Shown here piece by piece: positions 33,020 through 38,397 of a DNA stretch of 38,397 bases. A model generated the notes under the pieces. It was not told where the DNA came from and ran no database searches. It saw only the letters and a list, made by a program, of their open reading frames with translations. Source of the DNA: Hypholoma sublateritium FD-334 SS-4. Lineage: Eukaryota; Basidiomycota; Agaricomycetes; Agaricales; Strophariaceae. Both the position numbers and the translations under genes were made by a program. The stretch is taken from contig KN817669.1 in the NCBI GenBank assembly GCA_000827495.1, positions 12,000 to 50,396 of the forward strand, given 5' to 3'. The number at the start of each line of letters is the position of its first letter. Positions within the stretch are counted from its first letter, which is position 1.

Positions 33020-33515
33020 ATATTCGACGTGCTTGTATATTTGTTCATGATCAATTCCACTCCATTCCCAGTCACACACAGACAATTGCAACATGGAGAC
33101 GTTCGTGGTGAATTTAGGCAAGGCGAATTGTTTTTACAAAAAAATTGAGCTTATTCATCTGTGGCCAATCGCTATGTCCTGGAAAACTGGCTACCCCTCG
33201 ATTGTGATTGATTGTCTTTAATTCATTTGGACGCAACACAGTCGGCGGCCCTGGATAATCGAGATCCTCTCCCTCAAGGCAATCGAGACAGAATACGCAT
33301 GCAGTTGAGCAACAAGCGAAAGCGGGAGTCGGCGCGTGCAGCCGTGCGCACCACACTTCAGCTCGACAAGGTAGATTGTATTACTTGTCATCCAAAAATT
33401 GGGCCGTTTGGGTGATTGAACCGGTTTGAATTCGTTTGCTATTTCGGATTTTTTAAACGAGAATAATATATATATAAGACATGATGGACAATGGGGACGT
33501 TTGACACGCATTACG
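33020..33515. other. Spacer with one exon-like piece
   Basis: A plus-strand frame at about 33240-33369 reads NRDPLPQGNRDRIRMQLSNK and ends at a GTAGAT donor-like site after TTLQLDK. It looks like an orphan exon of an unknown gene. The remainder is AT-rich and probably holds the promoter of WD40 gene 3. Confidence 0.35.
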
Positions 33516-35581
33516 ATGTTTCCTTGCAAATATATGACGCCCACCCCGTCCCAACTTGCTAAGTTGATCTGCATGTCGCCGAATGGCCGGTTTATCGCCA
33601 TAGCATATGTCGATAATACAGTCGAAGTTGGTCAATTTATTTGCATGATGCGATTTGCTTTTTGACGAGCTCAAGATTTTCCGCCGTGAATTCGGTCAGT
33701 GGGCAACATGCGCCAAGTTCAACAATCGCACGGACATCGCCACTTCTTTGGGGGTCTGTGCCTTGATTTGGCACCCCGCCCACACCCGCCAGCTTGCCAT
33801 AGGGACTGCAGAGGGAGCGCTCTTGGGTGCTTGGTTTGACGACAAGGGCGTGAGTCCATTACGGCTGTGATATAAATTGATGTTAATATAAATACTACAC
33901 TAGGAGACAGCAATTCTAAACTGTATTGACCTTACTCGCTATGTACACGCAACACAAGGCGATCCTATGCGCACACGTCTGCATCATCTCTGCCTCAATG
34001 CCGACGGTAGCGAAATATCCGGTATCATAGACCGGGTATCTTTCTTTACAGCTAACGAGCCGTGGGGTGAGTGTCGTGGTCATATTTAGACGGGTCCACT
34101 CACCAGTAGAAAACGCACTTCAGAGCGCTTCGAAAGGCTGCATGTCTTCGGAGAGGACGTGATCCCTCCTTACTTGTTTCGAAACACGTATATGAAGCCA
34201 GTGGGGCTCTGGTACGGATATCAAGGCATACGTGTGGCCGCGTTTCGCCTGGGCATTTTGTGAGATTGATCTACCTTCTCTTGAAATTGGCTTACCTTCG
34301 TCTCTAGTGCGCTGAGCGCAAGGTTCCCATATAAATTGGAATGGGATATCATAATTGACAAATCGCGAGCAATGTAAGCTTCTTGCTGTGCTGCAAAGTG
34401 AACTCTATTCATCAAAAGAATGTCGAAGATCATCAGGGGCCATGGCTCCCGACAAGAAGACACTGATCGCCGTGACGGAGAGTGGGGAAGCGGAGATCTA
34501 TAACCTTGTGACGCATCAGTTTGTAGCCAAGATTGCGCATTCCACAGGGCCCTTTCGGTCAATCCACCTCGTCATCTTCTATGATAGACAGTCGGTCGCG
34601 TTGGTGCGTAAGCGCCGCCCGGATGCTCGAGGCCTCGAGGGGTACGCGCACGTAGACATAATAGCCCAGCTCGAAGCAGATGGTGTGAGCCATTCATTCA
34701 AACTGGAAGTCATTAGGCATCCACCTCCAGATGACCCTTTCCATAGCCCCGGTATGTCGATTGTTTGTTGCAAATTATCGCGCTAACACAGTATTCCTAG
34801 AGCCCATATTTGTGCGTAGTTCATGGACAACTGCATAGATATCTGACACCTCCGTTTCAGGGTGGGGGCATCATTCGCGGGAAGGGACACCTGGCTTTCG
34901 TCACTGACACGACTGGCAATGTCGTCGTGGTTCCGCCCGAAGTAATTGTAATTATCAACTTTGTGTCAACACTGCTAAAACCACTGGTAGGACCTCGAAA
35001 TATCGAGGGGATCTGCTTTCATCGTGTCCTCCCTCGCCGATGAAGAGGTATCAAGCACCAGCACCACAGAAGACGCTAACGATGAAGAAAGGGATGACAA
35101 TGGCAGCGATTACAATACTATGGAGGAGGCCAATAGCGACAATCCAGGGACATCCAACATCGCCCGCGACGCACGACACGACAACGAACATGGGAGCGAT
35201 ATCTCTCAAGAGGAAACAGACGAAGGGGGTGATGGGGATGACGACAACAACTTGCAGGAAGCGATCAATTTCGCCGTCGACATTCACCGCGCGGACGAAC
35301 AAAGTCTGCGTCGCGCGGGGCGGCGAGATATCTGGGGTCCAACGGTCGCCCTTCCGACGTTCCCAGGCCAGGTGGTGAGTATTGAGCGAGGGGGTGAAAG
35401 TTTTCAAGGCTCGGATCACCAGCCCCGAGGCGGTGGAGGCCTGCAGGCGTCGTGCCCCCCAGGCTTTACGGAGACGGGCAGAAATTTGGTCTCTGACTTA
35501 CTTCCCTCTTTCCCCACGTTTATCATTTGCTACTGCGCCGTGCTGGCCGCATTGATTATTTCCTCTGCCGACGGTGCATGA
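33516..35581 (+). CDS. WD40-repeat membrane protein 3
   Basis: The chosen ATG at 33516 (MFPCKYMTPTPSQ) is in frame with the first blade, LICMSPNGRFIAIAYVDN. Further blades are ALIWHPAHTRQLAIGTAEG, ETAILNCIDLTRY, NADGSEISGII and APDKKTLIAVTESGEAEIYN. Short introns separate at least nine exons. One junction near 34070-34110 does not keep a perfect phase with the sites I see. The C-terminal part is strongly acidic and disordered (residues such as GGDGDDDNNLQ) and ends in one hydrophobic helix (FPTFIICYCAVLAALIISS). The order of blades and tail anchor matches copies 1 and 2; the acidic insert is larger here. Function unknown. Confidence 0.74.
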
Positions 35582-36353
35582 TTTGTATGGCGTTTCTATT
35601 CTTCTCGAGCTGTTTCTCAATGCGTAAAGTAGTCGACTGTATTCACATGTGATTCCGCTTGCTCGAGAAAGTGGTAAACAGATTGCTCTGAGAATGTAAG
35701 GTTCAGCAAAAGGCGTATAAGTATGTCATAGTTGACTTACACACCGATATTCTGAATTCAATACTTGCAAGGGGGCGTTGGCGCTGGCGAAAGTTGAATA
35801 TTGAATCCTAATCCTAATTACGTTTTAGGCGCAGGCAGGCTTTGCTGGATCGGTCATAAACTAGGTTGTGGCAGGATACACTGAAGATGATTTGAGCGAA
35901 CCTCTTGACGTATGTGGATGCTTTTTGAGTCGATAGATGCAGAAGTAGTAAAGGACGGCTACGGCCAAGCTACGGCGGTCGTCCAGTGCAACTTGCGTAA
36001 CTGTTTGACTGTATACTGGATCGCGCGATCAGAGAAGTAGAGCCAGAATCCTATGCTGAAAATGCATGGCCCCTTCCCGGTTGGATCCCAAGGGAAGTAA
36101 TGGCGCAAGCTTGGCGCAAGGCATTGGTGGTGAGTACCGTATGAGGCCAAACTGGCGCGGCTGGCAACGAGGAACTACAAAAGTTGCTATTGTGACAGAG
36201 GTCACTCGTAACATGTAACAGTTTGCCACCACCCCACGCATTAAAATACTTAATATACAACAAATATACAAATAATATATGCAATTATAATCCCTTCAAA
36301 ATCTCTGTATACTGTATATAAAAGCAAATCGTTATTTTGTCATTATTCATTGA
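35582..36353. other. Gene-free spacer
   Basis: No supported gene. Short open frames on the minus strand at 35959-36284 overlap one another and lack protein-like features. The right end (36240-36340) is AT-rich. Confidence 0.45.
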
Positions 36354-36629
36354 ATGAAAAAGATGAAAAGGCTCCAAAAGTCGCTGCGCTGCCAATGTGG
36401 CACACAATTCACACGCACACAATCGTCACAACATACACGATCCGAGTGGCTCGTTGACGTTGATTATAGATCTCAGTACCACCATGGCCAGCTCGATTAC
36501 TTTCTTCTTCCATTGCTGGAAATCACCTCGCTGCGCAGCATATTCAACGCTAATTACACCTACTGCACCCTCTGTCGCCGGAGATTGAAGAACGAACCGC
36601 CGGAACCGGTGGAAATTCTCTCTAAGTAA
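36354..36629 (+). CDS. Small hypothetical ORF with two Cys pairs
   Basis: The frame starts MKKMKRLQKS at 36354 and ends EPVEILSK. It contains CQC near residue 13 and CTLC near residue 74, which could in principle form one zinc site, with a hydrophobic segment between (LDYFLLPLLEI). I do not recognise it. It could be a chance ORF. Confidence 0.25.
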   Translation: MKKMKRLQKSLRCQCGTQFTRTQSSQHTRSEWLVDVDYRSQYHHGQLDYFLLPLLEITSLRSIFNANYTYCTLCRRRLKNEPPEPVEILSK

Positions 36630-36890
36630 TACTTAGGTGTGCGCTGCATAGTAACCCATTCTAGAGGGTCGGCCTGTCTGCTACCGGGCTGATTGGTGCC
36701 TCTGCACTTCGTCAGGCGTGTGAGACGCCAAACAGCCCGATATCAGGCGGTTCACCCCGCCCATCACCTCTACTTCACAGCACGCGTTTTCCTTGTTTAG
36801 GGTTCAGCGTGCCTCTGCAGATCGAATGGTGCGCACGCAAAACACGTCGCACATGCGTCAAAGCCGTGCATAACGCGTCTGCTAGACCAG

Positions 36891-37406
36891 ATGCGGATGC
36901 GGGTGTGCGTCTCTCTGCCCGTCCCTATGGGCAGGCCTCATATTTTGCGCCAAAGGCGTGGAAATCGACGGCTCAGATCTTGGTCTGTGCCTTTGAGCGC
37001 GACGGCAAAATACTTCGGACCAACTTCGGACTGCGAAACAGACGACGAGACGAAGAGCATATGCGATTTTTCCGCATTGCACGAGGCATCCCAGGCCTCG
37101 CGGAGCCCCGTCCCATCAGCGCCTCCTCCGCGACCACGCCGGCCATTCAGCGTCCATACGCCCCTGATCAGCCTGGATCCGGTCAAATACGCGGAGGGAG
37201 ATTGTCCGTCCCGCTAACGACAGCGAGAAGCCACCCGTTGCCCATGGCGGCTACGTGGAAAGACTTCCTCAGGCAAGCACGGCTCAAACGTACCTCGACC
37301 AGGATCGGGGATGCCATGGGATTACTCGAACGCACCCGAGGGTCCAGACTCCAGGGAGCCGTCCCACGCTTCGCAGCGCTACGGCCCGCACAGCGTCTTC
37401 GGGTAA
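36891..37406 (+). pseudogene. Disordered-protein gene fragment with in-frame stop
   Basis: One frame from 36891 to the TAA at 37404-37406 is open except for a TAA at 37215-37217. It reads DCETDDETKSICDFSALHEA, PPPRPRRPFSVHTPLISLD and, after the stop, PWDYSNAPEGPDSREPSH. The composition is protein-like on both sides of the stop, more so than the overlapping 215-codon frame on the same strand. The family is unknown. Confidence 0.35.
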
Positions 37407-37965
37407 CGCGCTTCCCGCGTGGCGGAACTAAGTACGTTCTCAGCGAACGCGCCTGAGTCTTGAGATAGCAGTTGCGTTACATTCTCACAGAACACATTTC
37501 TTAGCGCGGCATGCGCAGGACGGCGTTCTCGGGGAATGCTCTTCGTAGTGTGGCAGATCTACGGCCTCAGATCTAGAGAACGGCACGTAGGGCGTTGAAG
37601 GTATATAAGACCGAAATCACATTATAATTATTATTGGAAATACCCTTCAGGCCACTTGCGCGGCATCGACACCGCCGCGGCGGGTCTGTGAGCAAGTGCT
37701 GATATGGCAACATTACTTCAGCAGCACAGGTGGGCGTGGCTACGGTATCACGGTGAAGTCACGCATGCTTAAGGCCTCGATGCCCTTATCAGCTCCAGTC
37801 GCCCTGATCATGACTAAAGCGATGACGGTGTCGCCTAAACGGTGTCGTCCGTCCAAAGCCAGTCGACGCCGCGCGTGTCTATGGATGTTGTGCGTTCGCG
37901 AGGAACGCTCATGAGAATTATGTACAGGCGGGCACCAGTAGCCGCTGCACTCATGTATCAACTAT
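37407..37965. other. Spacer; no gene called
   Basis: Short frames on both strands at 37696-37961 overlap each other. The minus-strand one contains GADKGIEALSMRDFTV, which looks protein-like but could not be extended. No other feature was seen. Confidence 0.3.
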
Positions 37966-38397
37966 GGGCAGTTGCCACCTAAGGTTCATGCATCCGGGAG
38001 GGTAATTGCCCGGGGCTTTGGGCAACTGCCCAACACCAAATCTAGACCTCAAGTGCTTACACTTAGGCCAATGTCGCTGGGTAATTGCCCAGTGCCATTT
38101 TCCGGCAGCATCTGGCAAGCAGCTGAGTTTGAAAAAAAGCAGGAAAATGGTGGCAAGGCCGGCTTGAAGGCCTGAAAAATTCCCACGGTCCCTCAAAAAA
38201 TGCGAAATTGCCTAAAACATGTCAATCTAGAAAAAACACATTTAGCTGCCTATTTCTTCTGCTTAAAAATAGATTTTACATTACCAGAAAAGGCAATATT
38301 CCAAAAATAGAAAAAACCAAAAATGTAGCCCTCTTTTGGGGCTTTCTAAATCTGCCAAAATTATATTAATAGCTTTCTTCCTCATTGAGAAAAACAC
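37966..38397. repeat. End of a second GGGCAATTGCCC-type element
   Basis: Between 37966 and 38098 there are at least four near-palindromes of the type GGGCAA(C/T)TGCCC, for example TTGGGCAACTGCCCAA near 38020 and CTGGGTAATTGCCCAG near 38078. The same motif fills the arms at 11440-11480 and 12285-12345. AT-rich sequence follows to the window edge. This is probably one end of a DNA transposon of that family, cut by the window. Confidence 0.55.

Noticed and set aside
1..38397. tRNA or rRNA genes
   Set aside because: No cloverleaf with A/B box pattern and no rRNA-like sequence was noticed on either strand. A dedicated scan was not possible.

Overview
The window looks like a draft scaffold from a filamentous basidiomycete, most likely an Agaricomycete. 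Genes are cut by many short GT-AG introns (about 35-90 nt), often with a CTGAY-like branch site just before the acceptor. Recognisable families include a fungal BCS1-type AAA ATPase, clathrin heavy chain and two protein families that I recall as greatly expanded in Agaricomycetes. A Rhizoctonia/Ceratobasidiaceae source is a guess from gene style only. Scattered single N bases, a 479-base N gap and homopolymer-type frameshifts show draft quality, so some 'breaks' may be sequencing errors.

Layout. 1-3060: retrotransposon debris, with a gag-like relic on + and an antisense Ty1/copia integrase fragment. 3061-5432: poor sequence, then a small coiled-coil gene (+). 5753-7314: BCS1-like ATPase (-) with a shortened N-terminal domain and two frameshifts. 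7865-8423: a centrosomin-motif (Cnn_1N-like) exon (-). 8617-9515: a clathrin heavy chain pseudogene (-) with four stops and a frameshift. 9516-13522: gene fragments and a palindromic repeat around the N gap. 13523-23584: the key region. 24392-35581: an uncharacterised Agaricomycete-type gene followed by an array of two paralogous families: WD40/TM, X, X, WD40/TM. 36354-38397: fragments and another repeat end.

Key result. Two equal-length 1,892-bp transposon-like copies lie in mirror orientation (15935-17826 and 21278-23169). Neither has matching direct repeats on its own two sides, but the left flank of copy 1 matches the left flank of copy 2, and right matches right, over 8-9 bp each. The segment between them (17827-21277) is therefore inverted relative to the state at insertion. 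Flipping it rejoins two genes at once. A large uncharacterised gene has its 5' part at about 21018-21276 (+) and its 3' part at 13523-15934 (-), and the two join in frame. A WD40/membrane gene has its 5' part at 23216-23584 (-) and its 3' part at 17859-19152 (+), joined inside an intron. This is either a real inversion by recombination between the copies or an assembly flip in identical repeats; long reads would decide.

How the genes relate. The three WD40/TM genes share the same order of propeller-like repeats and end in one or two membrane segments. The two X genes share an N-terminal LEG(S/H)(E/D)D motif, a long disordered middle and a C-terminal domain with PG-x-IH-x-H. Their alternation suggests a locally duplicated gene set; no function can be assigned from sequence alone.
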